A DNA stretch of 64,000 bases. Source: Brevundimonas mediterranea. GTDB taxonomy: Bacteria; Pseudomonadota; Alphaproteobacteria; Caulobacterales; Caulobacteraceae. The notes below the pieces were generated by a model. It made no database searches. It was not told where the DNA came from and worked only from the letters and a program-made list of their open reading frames with translations. A program made the position numbers and the translations under genes. The DNA is taken from contig NZ_JACIDA010000001.1 in NCBI RefSeq assembly GCF_014196125.1, forward strand, positions 1,612,001-1,676,000, written 5' to 3'. Positions 1 to 7,589 of the stretch are shown in pieces; position 1 is the first letter of the stretch, and every line of letters begins with the position of its first letter.

Positions 1-403
1 ACAGATGGATGCCCGCCCCGGCCCCGGCGTCGGGCTCGCCCGCGCCGCCGTAGGTGACGAGCCCCTCGACCCAGTCGGTGGCGGTCTCGGGGATGGGCAG
101 CGGGTCCCAACGCATCCGGTTGGGATTGGGCGGGGTCTCGTCGAAGGGGCCGGAGCGGAGGCGGCCCTGGTCGAAGGCGACATAGGGGCCGTGCTGGGCC
201 GAGGGGCGCAGGCGGTAAAGCCAGCTGCGGCGGTTCTCGGCGCGCGGGGCGGTGAAGGCCGTGCCGGACAGCTGTTCGGCGTACAGGCCCATCGGCGTCT
301 TCTGCGGCGAGTTCTGGCCCACGGGCAGGGCGCCGGGTGCAGCCTCGGTGGCGAAGTGATTGCCGAAACCGGTCAGATAGGCGGGCGCGTTGGATCGCGT
401 CAT
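1..403 (-). CDS. hmgA: Homogentisate 1,2-dioxygenase, N-terminal part (runs off the left edge)
   Basis: Only the first 134 residues are in the window. The N-terminus begins [20 protein letters not shown] and continues with [12 protein letters not shown], then [15 protein letters not shown] and [14 protein letters not shown], the conserved N-terminal blocks of HmgA. The enzyme opens the aromatic ring of homogentisate to maleylacetoacetate in tyrosine and phenylalanine degradation and is cytoplasmic. The iron-binding residues lie in the missing C-terminal half and cannot be checked. The start is the ATG at 401-403, preceded on the minus strand by a GGGAGACC Shine-Dalgarno-like stretch. The gene diverges from the small membrane protein at 520. 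Confidence 0.93.
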   Translation of the reverse strand, partial: MTRSNAPAYLTGFGNHFATEAAPGALPVGQNSPQKTPMGLYAEQLSGTAFTAPRAENRRSWLYRLRPSAQHGPYVAFDQGRLRSGPFDETPPNPNRMRWDPLPIPETATDWVEGLVTYGGAGEPDAGAGAGIHL

Positions 404-519
404 GTGCGTGGTCTCCCTATTCCTTCCGTTTAGCCGGGGCGGCGACCGTCGTCACCCTTTCACCCCTGCAACAGCTTGGCCGTTCGCGCGTTGACAGCCG
501 CCAAGGGAGCCGTACCGCC

Positions 520-1035
520 ATGACCTATCTGACCCGCGCCGTCTTCGGCTTCGCCAGTCTTCTGCTGCTGCTTTCGGCCATGGCCCTGATTGGATTCGGC
601 GTGAAGGACGCGCTGGAGGGGATCGGCCGGCCGGACCAGTCCGGGGCGGACGCGGTGCTGGACATGCTGGGCTATGTCATCGTCGCCATCGCCGTGTTCG
701 ACGTGGCGAAATACATCTTCGAGGACGAGGTGCGGCGCGGCAACGAACGGCGCAGCGCCGCCGAGGCCCGACGCAGCCTGACCAAGTTCCTGTCCACCAT
801 CGTCATCGCCCTGTTCCTGGAGGCGCTTGTGGTCGTGTTCAAGACGGCGCGCGAGGATGTGGCCCTGCTGATCTATCCCGCCGCCCTGCTGATCGCGGCG
901 GTGCTGGTGCTGGTGGGCCTGGGCGCCTTCCAGCGCTTCTCTGCGACGGTCGAGGAGAAGGTCGGCGACGACGACGAGGCCGAAGAGCGCAAGGACGAGG
1001 TCAAGCGTAAGGCGGGGGCCGCCCGCAAGACCTAG
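520..1035 (+). CDS. Small inner-membrane protein of unknown function
   Basis: The 171-residue protein has a hydrophobic segment near residues 7-27 and others around 46-62, 90-110 and 120-140, separated by charged stretches such as EDEVRRGNERR. It ends in a highly charged tail (DDDEAEERKDEVKRKAG). This suggests three or four membrane helices with a cytoplasmic acidic/basic tail. The ATG at 520 follows CAAGGGAGC; an upstream extension in the same frame has no hydrophobic or coding character. The stop overlaps by four bases the stop of the convergent RAM-domain gene. I do not recognise a named family. Confidence 0.7.
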   Translation: MTYLTRAVFGFASLLLLLSAMALIGFGVKDALEGIGRPDQSGADAVLDMLGYVIVAIAVFDVAKYIFEDEVRRGNERRSAAEARRSLTKFLSTIVIALFLEALVVVFKTAREDVALLIYPAALLIAAVLVLVGLGAFQRFSATVEEKVGDDDEAEERKDEVKRKAGAARKT

Positions 1036-1289
1036 GCCGACTTGGGCAGGAAGGGCGAGAAGGTGATGACGGTGAAGGTGTCGCGGACATGCGGCCGGGT
1101 CTGGACCTGTTTGGTGACGAAGGTCCCGATGTCGGCGTCGCGCGGCAGGTTGAACTTGGCCAGCAGGTCGTGCTGGCCCGAGGTGGAATAGACCTCCGAC
1201 ACGTTCTCGACATTGTCCACGATGTCGGCCGCCACATCGTTGGCGTAGCCCAGCTCGGTTTTGATGAAGACGAAGATGGCGGTCATCAT
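1032..1289 (-). CDS. Stand-alone Lrp/AsnC ligand-binding (RAM) domain protein
   Basis: The 85-residue protein matches only the C-terminal effector-binding RAM domain of Lrp/AsnC regulators. Seen: MMTAIFVFIKTELG, then VSEVYSTSGQHDLLAKFNL and the closing VRDTFTVITFSPFL. There is no helix-turn-helix domain and no room for one. Proteins of this type form the same alpha/beta dimers and octamers as full Lrp and may bind small molecules or modify a full-length regulator, but the role here is unknown. The start could be either of two adjacent ATGs (1289 or 1286); CAGGAG lies upstream. It is convergent with the membrane protein at 520. Confidence 0.8.
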   Translation of the reverse strand: MMTAIFVFIKTELGYANDVAADIVDNVENVSEVYSTSGQHDLLAKFNLPRDADIGTFVTKQVQTRPHVRDTFTVITFSPFLPKSA

Positions 1290-1504
1290 GGCGGGGGCTC
1301 CTGTTGCTGGCCCGCGTCCTAAACCGTTTTGGACGCGGCGTCGAAGACGTCGGATGAAACAATATGTTCCGCCGCAGCGCCACGAACCCGGCCGCGCGGC
1401 TTTCGCTTTCGGCGGCGGCTGGGATAAGCAGGGGGCGAGGCCGGGCGACCGGTCGGTGCAACACAGGCGTTCCGGCGCGGCTCGGGACAGGCGGAGATTA
1501 AGAC

Positions 1505-2185
1505 ATGGCCCATGATCGCGTCAGCGTGCTTCAGGCGCTCGAGACCCAGGGCGTCTGCCCCGTCTTCTATCATCCCGATCCCGAGGTCAGCCTGAACGTC
1601 ATCCGCGCCTGCGCACGCGGCGGGGCGCCGGTGGTCGAGTTCACCAATCGCGGCGACTTCGCCTGCGACCTGTTCGGCGAGATCAATCGCGAACTGATCA
1701 GGACCGACCCGGAGGTGGTGCTGGGCATCGGCTCGGTGGTCGACAGCGGCACGGCCTCGCTCTACCTGAACCGGGGCGCGCGCTTTGTGGTCAGCCCCTG
1801 CCTGGTCCCCGACGTGGCCAAGGTCTGCAACCGGCGCATGGTGGCCTATTTCCCCGGCTGCGGCTCGGTGACGGACATCGGCGAGGCGCACGAGCTGGGC
1901 TGCGACATCGTCAAACTGTTCCCCGGTTCGTCGGTCGGTGGGCCGGACTTCGTCAAGGCGATCAAGGGACCGATGCCCTGGGTCAAGATCATGCCGACCG
2001 GCGGGGTCGATCCGGACGAGGCCTCGATCGCCAAATGGTTCGGCGCCGGCATCGTGGCGGCGGGCATGGGCTCCAAGCTCGTGACCGACGAAGCCGTCAA
2101 GTCGGGCGACTGGGCCGCCATCGAGGCCAAGGTCCGCGCCACCGTGGACGCCGTCGTCGCCTATCGGGCCTCGAACAAGGGCTGA
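1505..2185 (+). CDS. eda: KDPG aldolase (2-keto-3-deoxy-6-phosphogluconate / 4-hydroxy-2-oxoglutarate aldolase)
   Basis: The 226-residue protein has the class I KDPG aldolase landmarks: the glutamate block VVEFTNRGD near residue 40, IGSVVDSGTA near 80, VSPCLVPDVAKVC near 97, the Schiff-base lysine in DIVKLFPGSSVGGP near 138, and the phosphate-binding MPTGGV near 164. It cleaves KDPG to pyruvate and glyceraldehyde-3-phosphate, the last step of the Entner-Doudoroff pathway, in the cytoplasm. The ATG at 1505 follows GGAG by eight bases. It stands alone, without zwf, pgl or edd. Hydroxy-oxoglutarate aldolase activity is also possible in this family. Confidence 0.93.
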   Translation: MAHDRVSVLQALETQGVCPVFYHPDPEVSLNVIRACARGGAPVVEFTNRGDFACDLFGEINRELIRTDPEVVLGIGSVVDSGTASLYLNRGARFVVSPCLVPDVAKVCNRRMVAYFPGCGSVTDIGEAHELGCDIVKLFPGSSVGGPDFVKAIKGPMPWVKIMPTGGVDPDEASIAKWFGAGIVAAGMGSKLVTDEAVKSGDWAAIEAKVRATVDAVVAYRASNKG

Positions 2186-2192
2186 ACCCGCC

Positions 2193-2726
2193 TCAGCCCG
2201 GACCGTCGGGGCCGTCCGGTCCCGGCGGCGGGGGCGCGGCGTTGCGACCGGGGGCGGGCGTCTGGTGGCCAGGACCGGGGCCGCGCCGCCGCAGCAGGCC
2301 AGACAGGACCTTGCGGTCCTCGACGTCCAGGTTTTCCAGCATGGCGATGGCCTCGCCTTCCAGCCGGGCGCGGCCGCGCATCTCGGCCGTGCGCGACTGA
2401 TCCAGCAGGGCCTGGACCCGGACCGCGTCCATCCGGGGCTCGGACGCCGCCTGGACTGCTTGGGCCCGCGCCGCGCGGGCGGCCTCGAAATCGGGCCGGG
2501 CGGCGAGCGCAGCGGCCCGCATCCTGGCGCGAACGTCGCGCCGGACCTCAGGCTGCAGCTGGGCGATCACCTCGCGGAAGGGACCGTGGCGCGCGGGACC
2601 GCGCAGTTCGGCGACCCGTTCGTCCACCCTGGCCCGGCTGACGGCGAAGGCGACCCCGCCGGCCAGGGCGAACAGGTTCAGGGCCACCGACACCGCCAGG
2701 GCGATCTTCAGGCTGCGTCCGCTCAT
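2193..2726 (-). CDS. Spy/CpxP-like periplasmic metal/stress sensor protein
   Basis: The 177-residue protein has an N-terminal membrane anchor or signal (LKIALAVSVALNLFALAGGVAFAV), followed by an Ala/Arg-rich helical region (VIAQLQPEVRRDVRARMR, FEAARAARAQAVQAA, DAVRVQALLDQSR) and a Pro/Gly-rich tail. This is the pattern of the Heavy-metal-resistance/Spy-like family. Its ATG overlaps the stop of the upstream anti-sigma-like gene (ATGA), which itself overlaps the ECF sigma gene, so the three genes are translationally coupled. A role as sensor or negative regulator of the sigma factor at the membrane is inferred from this context. Confidence 0.75.
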   Translation of the reverse strand: MSGRSLKIALAVSVALNLFALAGGVAFAVSRARVDERVAELRGPARHGPFREVIAQLQPEVRRDVRARMRAAALAARPDFEAARAARAQAVQAASEPRMDAVRVQALLDQSRTAEMRGRARLEGEAIAMLENLDVEDRKVLSGLLRRRGPGPGHQTPAPGRNAAPPPPGPDGPDGPG

Positions 2727-3133
2727 CCCAGAACCTCCGTATCGTCCACCTCGACCAGGGTGGATTGGTAAAGCACCGCGTCGGCCCGCTCGTCGGCGGT
2801 GACATGGGTGGTCAGACCCACGCCCGCGACCACGCCGGCGCAGGCGGCCGCCGCCCAGCCCGCGCCCAGGAACAGGGCGATCCGGTCAAGATGATAGCGG
2901 CGGGTCTTCGCTTTCGGCGCGGCGGCCAGCAGGCGCGCCGTCAGATCGGCCGAGGGCGTTGGGGCGGCCGAAGCGTCCAGCAGGGCGTCGAGCGCCGCCG
3001 CCTGGGCCAGCACCGTCTTCAACGACGGATCGGCGGCGATCAGGCTTTCGGCGAAGACGCGTTCAGACGCGGGCCACCGACGCAGGTCGGCGCCGTAAGC
3101 CTCCGCCAGAGCGTGCAACCGATCCGCCTTCAT
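2723..3133 (-). CDS. Putative membrane anti-sigma factor
   Basis: The 136-residue protein has a soluble N-terminal half (MKADRLHALAEAYGADLRRWP) and one transmembrane segment around residues 88-108 (IALFLGAGWAAAACAGVVAGVG), followed by a short periplasmic tail. The gene overlaps the ECF sigma gene by four bases (ATGA) and is followed by the Spy-like gene with another four-base overlap. One TM segment and immediate coupling to an ECF sigma gene are the usual layout of an anti-sigma factor. No zinc-binding HxxxCxxC motif is present, so it is not a ZAS-type anti-sigma. Function is inferred from context. Confidence 0.65.
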   Translation of the reverse strand: MKADRLHALAEAYGADLRRWPASERVFAESLIAADPSLKTVLAQAAALDALLDASAAPTPSADLTARLLAAAPKAKTRRYHLDRIALFLGAGWAAAACAGVVAGVGLTTHVTADERADAVLYQSTLVEVDDTEVLG

Positions 3134-3714
3134 CGTCCGACTCCCTTAGTCATCCCTGGCTTCATCCCCGGCGCGAGGTCCGCCAGGGCTAGACGCAATG
3201 CGCGGCGTCCGCGCGACAACAAACTCTCCAGCGCCTCGACGCTGATGCTCATCAGGGCGGCCGCCTCGATATTGGTCAGCTCCTGATAATGACACAGGAC
3301 CAACGCCTCGCGCTGGCGGTCGGGCAGGCGTTTCAGCGCCCCATCCACCCGCGCGCCCGTCTCGGCCGCCAACAGGCCGCGATCCGGCGCCGGACCGTCG
3401 TCCGGGCGATCCGGCGGCGTCTCCGTGGGGATCTCGCGCCGTCGTCGCAGCCGATCGTAGCAGAGGTTCAGCGCCACCCGATGCAGCCAGGTGTCGAACT
3501 TGGCCTGGCCGGGGGTCCATTTGGACGCCTGTCGCCAGGCCTTCAGCAGGGTCTCCTGGGCCACGTCCTCGGCCTCGGCGGCGTCGCCCAGCATGCGTTG
3601 GGCCAGGGCCAGGATGCGCGGCAGCTTGCGCGACACAAGCGTCTGCGCGGCCGCCGGGTCGCCCTGACCCACACGGCGCACCAGATCCTCGTCGGGGTCG
3701 ACGATCGCGACCAA
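3130..3714 (-). CDS. ECF-family RNA polymerase sigma factor
   Basis: The 194-residue protein has region 2 near residues 22-90, including AEDVAQETLLKAWR and FDTWLHRVALNLCYDRLRRR, and region 4 near 128-175, LPDRQREALVLCHYQELTN followed by IEAAALMSISVEALESLLSR. The linker is acidic and Pro-rich. It would direct RNA polymerase to a stress regulon, probably including its own operon. The start is a TTG at 3712-3714 preceded by a GAAGAGGCGGG stretch; no ATG lies near. It is coupled to a putative anti-sigma and a Spy-like sensor downstream. Confidence 0.9.
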   Translation of the reverse strand: MVAIVDPDEDLVRRVGQGDPAAAQTLVSRKLPRILALAQRMLGDAAEAEDVAQETLLKAWRQASKWTPGQAKFDTWLHRVALNLCYDRLRRRREIPTETPPDRPDDGPAPDRGLLAAETGARVDGALKRLPDRQREALVLCHYQELTNIEAAALMSISVEALESLLSRGRRALRLALADLAPGMKPGMTKGVGR

Positions 3715-3780
3715 ACCCGCCTCTTCCGCTGCTGACGAAAGGGACCGATTCGCCCAGGACGGCCGACCCCGACACCGTTC

Positions 3781-4455
3781 TTACTCCGAAGCCGGAGCCG
3801 GGGAAGCCGGTTGTTGCGCCGGACGGACGGCGCGGCGTTGCTGACGCTCGGCCCCACGCTCGGCCCGGCGTTCCGCACGATGGGCGGTCATGGCGGCCCG
3901 GCGCTCGTCGGCGGTGACCACGCCGTTGCGGTCGGCGTCCATCTTGTCGAACTGCTCGCCCAGTTTGGCGGCGACCTCGGAGATCACCACGGGGCCGCGT
4001 TCACGACCTTCGGGACCGCGCATGGCGTGACGGGGACCGCCGCGAGGACCGGACCGGGCGCGCTCAGGACCGGGGCCGCGTTCGGCCCGGTCAGGACGGG
4101 CGGCGTGACCGGCGTCGAACTCCGCGCGGCTGATGGAGCCGTCGCCGTTGGCGTCCAGCGTGGCGAAGCGGTCGTCGGCCCGCTCGGCGCGCTTGGCCTG
4201 CATTGCGGCCTCACGCTCGGCCACGCTGACCGTGCCGTCGCGGTCGGCGTCCAGCGCGGTCAGGCGGGCGACGCGGGCCTCGATGAAGGCGGCGCGGGTC
4301 AGGTCGGCGTCCCGGTCTGCGGGTCCGCGCGCATGGGGCGGCGAGGGGCCGTCGGCCGGGGGCGGCGGAACCTGGGCGGTGGCGACCCCGGCGCCGGCGC
4401 CGAGGACGGCGGCCAAGGCCATGGCGCTGAAGCCGTTCAGAACGATGTTTCTCAT
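3781..4455 (-). CDS. Secreted EF-hand calcium-binding protein
   Basis: The 224-residue protein starts with a signal peptide (NGFSAMALAAVLGAGAGVATA). It contains three clear EF-hand loops with Asp/Asn at the calcium positions: DADRDGTVSVAE near residue 70, DANGDGSISRAE near 103 and DADRNGVVTADE near 174. A Gly/Pro/Arg-rich linker separates loops two and three, and the tail is Arg/Gln/Pro-rich. It is probably periplasmic. It lies 66 bases upstream of the ECF sigma gene on the same strand and may be part of the same envelope-stress locus, but no function is established. Confidence 0.85.
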   Translation of the reverse strand: MRNIVLNGFSAMALAAVLGAGAGVATAQVPPPPADGPSPPHARGPADRDADLTRAAFIEARVARLTALDADRDGTVSVAEREAAMQAKRAERADDRFATLDANGDGSISRAEFDAGHAARPDRAERGPGPERARSGPRGGPRHAMRGPEGRERGPVVISEVAAKLGEQFDKMDADRNGVVTADERRAAMTAHRAERRAERGAERQQRRAVRPAQQPASPAPASE

Positions 4456-4501
4456 CTCGATAATCTCCTCGAACCGCGTTGAGCGGTCGTTGACAGCCCT
4501 G

Positions 4502-7447
4502 TCAGGAGATTGAACGCGGCTCTTCGGACTCTCCGTCGCGACTGACCTCTTCGCGCGTGAGCGGGACCGCCCGTTCGAAGGCCTTGCGCGCCCGCGCCCG
4601 CAGTTCCGTCAGTTCGGTCTTCAGCGACTCGAAGTCCTGAGCCCCCGCCGCCTCGGCCAGCCGCAGCCGGAAGACCGACGGCTCGGCCTCGGGATCGACC
4701 CGGCCCTCGAAGGCGGCGGCCAGCAGATGAGCCAGCCGCTGCTGCACCCGCCAGGCCTCGGCCAGGACCGGGTCGTCGTGCAGGGCCTCCAGCGTGGACA
4801 GGGTCAGGGGCTCGCCCGCGACGGCGGCCTGGAGCTGGCGGTACTGGGCCGCAAACTCGGCGTCCACCTGGCCGCCCGGCGACAGTTTCAGATCCCAGAA
4901 GCCGTGGGGGCGACGCTCGCGATCCATCAGGGCGCGCATCCTGCGGACATCGGCGGCGACATCGACGCCGGGACGGGGCCGACGCAGGGCCGCCTCGATC
5001 GCCGCGGAGACCCGGTCGCCGAAGACCGGATCGCTGGCCCAGACGACGCGGGCGCGGGTCAGGACCATGAACTCCCAGGTCTCGGCCTCGCCGGCGTAAT
5101 AGTCGTCGAAAGTGGACAGCCGCACCGAGACCGGCCCCTTGGACCCGGTGGGCCGCAGCCGCATGTCCACCTCGTACAGGCCGCCCTCGGCCGTATGGGC
5201 CGACAGGGCCGCGATCAGCCGCTGGGTGAACCGGGCGTAGAAGACGTCGGCGGTCCAGCCCTTGATTTCGGACACCGTCTCGGGCGGGGCGTCGTACAGG
5301 GTCATCAGATCCAGGTCGGACCCCGCCGTCATCTCGCGCGAGCCGGCCTTGCCCAGGGCCACCACCGCGACCGCGCCGGGGAAGGCGCCGCCCAGCCGTT
5401 CGGTCTCGGCCAGGGCGGCGGGCGACAGGGTGCGCATGGCGGCGTCGGCCAGGGCGGCGTAGGCGCGGCCGGCCGCCTCCGGTCCGGCGCGGCCGGTCAT
5501 GGCGTGGATGCCGATGCGGAACATCTGTTCGCGGTGCAGGCGGCGCACGGCGTTCATGGCGCCTTCGAAATCCTCGGTCTCGCCGGCTTCACGCAGGATC
5601 TGTTCGGTCAGGCCGGTCTCGTCCGACAGGTCGGCCAGGAAGCGGGCGTCCAGCACCCCGTCCAGGGCCGCCGGCTGACGCCCCAGGGTCCGGGCCAGGC
5701 GGGGCGCGAAGGCCATGACGCCCAGCACCATCTCGAACAGCTTGGGCTGGTTCAGGAACAGGGCCTGGACCTGAACCCCGGCGGCCAGGCCCGAGAAGAA
5801 GACGGCGAACCGGCGAAAGGCGTCGTCGGGCGCGCCGGACCGGGCCAGGGCCTCCAGCAGGCGGGGCGCCAGGCGGGTGAACAGTTCGCGCCCGCGCTCG
5901 GTCCGCGTCGCCGGGATGCGGCCGTGGTGCCAGGAGCGGATGGTGTCCGCCACCGACGGCGCCTCGGAAAACCCCATTCGGCGCAGGGTGTCCAGGGTCT
6001 CGGGATCGTTCTCGACCCCGGTGAAGACCAGGCTGCCATAGGCGGAATCCAGCTCCTCCCCGCCCTCGAACAGTTCGCCGTAGCGGGTGTTGACCCGGAC
6101 CAGCAGGGCCTCGACATGGGCGTCGAAGGCGGCCAGGTCGGTCCAGCCGGCCAGGGCGGCGACGGCGGCGCGGCGCTGGGGGTCCTCGGGCAGGCGGTGG
6201 GTCTGTTCGTCGTCCAGCATCTGGACCCGGTGCTCCAAACCGCGCAGCTCGACATAGGCGGCCGACATCTCCTCGGCGACGGCGGCGGGGATATGGTCGG
6301 CCTGGGCCAGGGCCGCCAAGGCGTCCAGGGTGCGCGTCGCGCGCAGCTCGGGGTCGCGACCCGCCAGGATCAGCTGCTGGGTCTGGGCGTAGAATTCGAT
6401 CTCGCGGATGCCGCCCCGGCCCAGTTTCAGATTGGCCCCGGCGGCCTGCAGCCCCTCACCGGTCTTGTGGACGTGGATCTGTTTCTTGATCGACTGGATG
6501 TCGAGGACGGCGGCATAGTCCAGGCTGCGGCGCCAGATGAAGGGGCGCAGGGCTTTCACGAACCGGGCGGCGGCGCGCGGATCGCCCAGCACCGGCCGCG
6601 CCTTGATGAAGGCCGCCCGCTCCCAGTTCTGACCGACGCTTTCATAATAGGCCAGGGCCATCGGGCCCGACACCACCGGCGGGGTCGAGGACGGGTCGGG
6701 CCTCAGCCGCAGATCGACGCGGAAGACATAGCCGTCGGCCGTCCGTTCGGTCAGCAGGGTGGCGATCCCCTTGCCGACCCGATTGGCGAAATCCTGCATC
6801 TCTTCGCCCTCGCGCAGGGCCAGGCCCATCAGGCGCGGCTCGAAGAAGAGGGAGATGTCGATGTCGGACGAATAGTTCAGCTCGTTCGCGCCATGTTTGC
6901 CCATGGCCAGGCCGAACAGGCCGGGGATGGGGCCGCGCGAATCGTCGGGGGGCGAGATCAGCCGGCCCCGCGCCCGCTGTTCGGCGGCCACGGCGCGCAG
7001 GGCGGCGCGGCAGGCGGCGTCGGCGAAGCTGGAAAGCGCCCCGGTGACTTGGTCCAGGTCCCAGACCCCGCCCAGATCGGCTAAGGCCGTCAGCAGGTGG
7101 AGGTCGGCCTTCAGCACGCGCAGCGGGGCGCGGACCTCGTCGGGTTCGTCGTCGAGGGCGTCGGTCTCGGCGAGAATCCGGATCAGGCCCGACGTCGGGT
7201 TGGTCTCCAGGAGGCGGCGCAGATGGGCCGGGCGGCGACGCATCAGGCCCGCCAGATAGGGCGAGGCGCCCGCCACCGGCGCCAAGGCGGGCCAGGCGGC
7301 GTCCAGGGTCTCGCGCCAGCCGTCGGCGTCGGCGGCCTCGATCAGGGTCTCCAGCAGGCGGTCGGCGGCGGCGGGGTTGGCGACGGGGCCTGCGGCCTTG
7401 ATCCGCTGGCCCAGCGAGATCGTCGCGGAGGTTTCAGTATCGGCCAT
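4502..7447 (-). CDS. glnE: Bifunctional glutamine synthetase adenylyltransferase/adenylyl-removing enzyme
   Basis: The 981-residue protein has the two nucleotidyltransferase domains of GlnE. The N-terminal adenylyl-removing domain carries ELNYSSDIDISLFF near residue 195. The C-terminal adenylyltransferase domain carries TAGSDLDLMTLYD near residue 705. Both have the catalytic GSD/SSD-x-D pairs, each followed by GlnD_UR_UTase-type helical domains. It adenylylates glutamine synthetase when nitrogen is plentiful and removes AMP when nitrogen is scarce. The ATG at 7447 is preferred over a TTG one codon upstream. The start lies nine bases from an inverted repeat pair (7456-7583) separating it from the kinase gene. 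Confidence 0.96.
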   Translation of the reverse strand: MADTETSATISLGQRIKAAGPVANPAAADRLLETLIEAADADGWRETLDAAWPALAPVAGASPYLAGLMRRRPAHLRRLLETNPTSGLIRILAETDALDDEPDEVRAPLRVLKADLHLLTALADLGGVWDLDQVTGALSSFADAACRAALRAVAAEQRARGRLISPPDDSRGPIPGLFGLAMGKHGANELNYSSDIDISLFFEPRLMGLALREGEEMQDFANRVGKGIATLLTERTADGYVFRVDLRLRPDPSSTPPVVSGPMALAYYESVGQNWERAAFIKARPVLGDPRAAARFVKALRPFIWRRSLDYAAVLDIQSIKKQIHVHKTGEGLQAAGANLKLGRGGIREIEFYAQTQQLILAGRDPELRATRTLDALAALAQADHIPAAVAEEMSAAYVELRGLEHRVQMLDDEQTHRLPEDPQRRAAVAALAGWTDLAAFDAHVEALLVRVNTRYGELFEGGEELDSAYGSLVFTGVENDPETLDTLRRMGFSEAPSVADTIRSWHHGRIPATRTERGRELFTRLAPRLLEALARSGAPDDAFRRFAVFFSGLAAGVQVQALFLNQPKLFEMVLGVMAFAPRLARTLGRQPAALDGVLDARFLADLSDETGLTEQILREAGETEDFEGAMNAVRRLHREQMFRIGIHAMTGRAGPEAAGRAYAALADAAMRTLSPAALAETERLGGAFPGAVAVVALGKAGSREMTAGSDLDLMTLYDAPPETVSEIKGWTADVFYARFTQRLIAALSAHTAEGGLYEVDMRLRPTGSKGPVSVRLSTFDDYYAGEAETWEFMVLTRARVVWASDPVFGDRVSAAIEAALRRPRPGVDVAADVRRMRALMDRERRPHGFWDLKLSPGGQVDAEFAAQYRQLQAAVAGEPLTLSTLEALHDDPVLAEAWRVQQRLAHLLAAAFEGRVDPEAEPSVFRLRLAEAAGAQDFESLKTELTELRARARKAFERAVPLTREEVSRDGESEEPRSIS

Positions 7448-7455
7448 CAATTTAT

Positions 7456-7583
7456 CCGCTCATCCCGGCGAAAGCCGGGACCCAGTGCTTTCGCTCGGCG
7501 CCGCCGTTGGACCACAATCCTGACACGCGCCACAAGGCCGCGCATCCAAAGAACTGGGTCCCGGCTTTCGCCGGGATGAGCGG
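7456..7583. repeat. Inverted pair of palindromic repeats, family A (REPIN-like, no gene inside)
   Basis: Two copies of a 30-base repeat lie at 7456-7485 and, inverted, at 7554-7583, separated by 68 bases. Each begins CCGCTCAT on its outer side and contains the perfect hairpin CCCGGC-GAAA-GCCGGG followed by ACCCAG. The same pair geometry flanks the GIY-YIG gene at 48766-49159. The 68-base core holds no open frame. An inverted pair of short palindromes is the REPIN arrangement known in other bacteria. Confidence 0.9.
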
Positions 7584-7589
7584 AAATCT

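Noticed and set aside
4727-7084. A 785-codon plus-strand open frame inside glnE
   Set aside because: It is antisense to a certain gene, rich in Gly/Gln/His/Arg, and lacks any domain. Long antisense frames are expected in high-GC genes with strong third-position bias.
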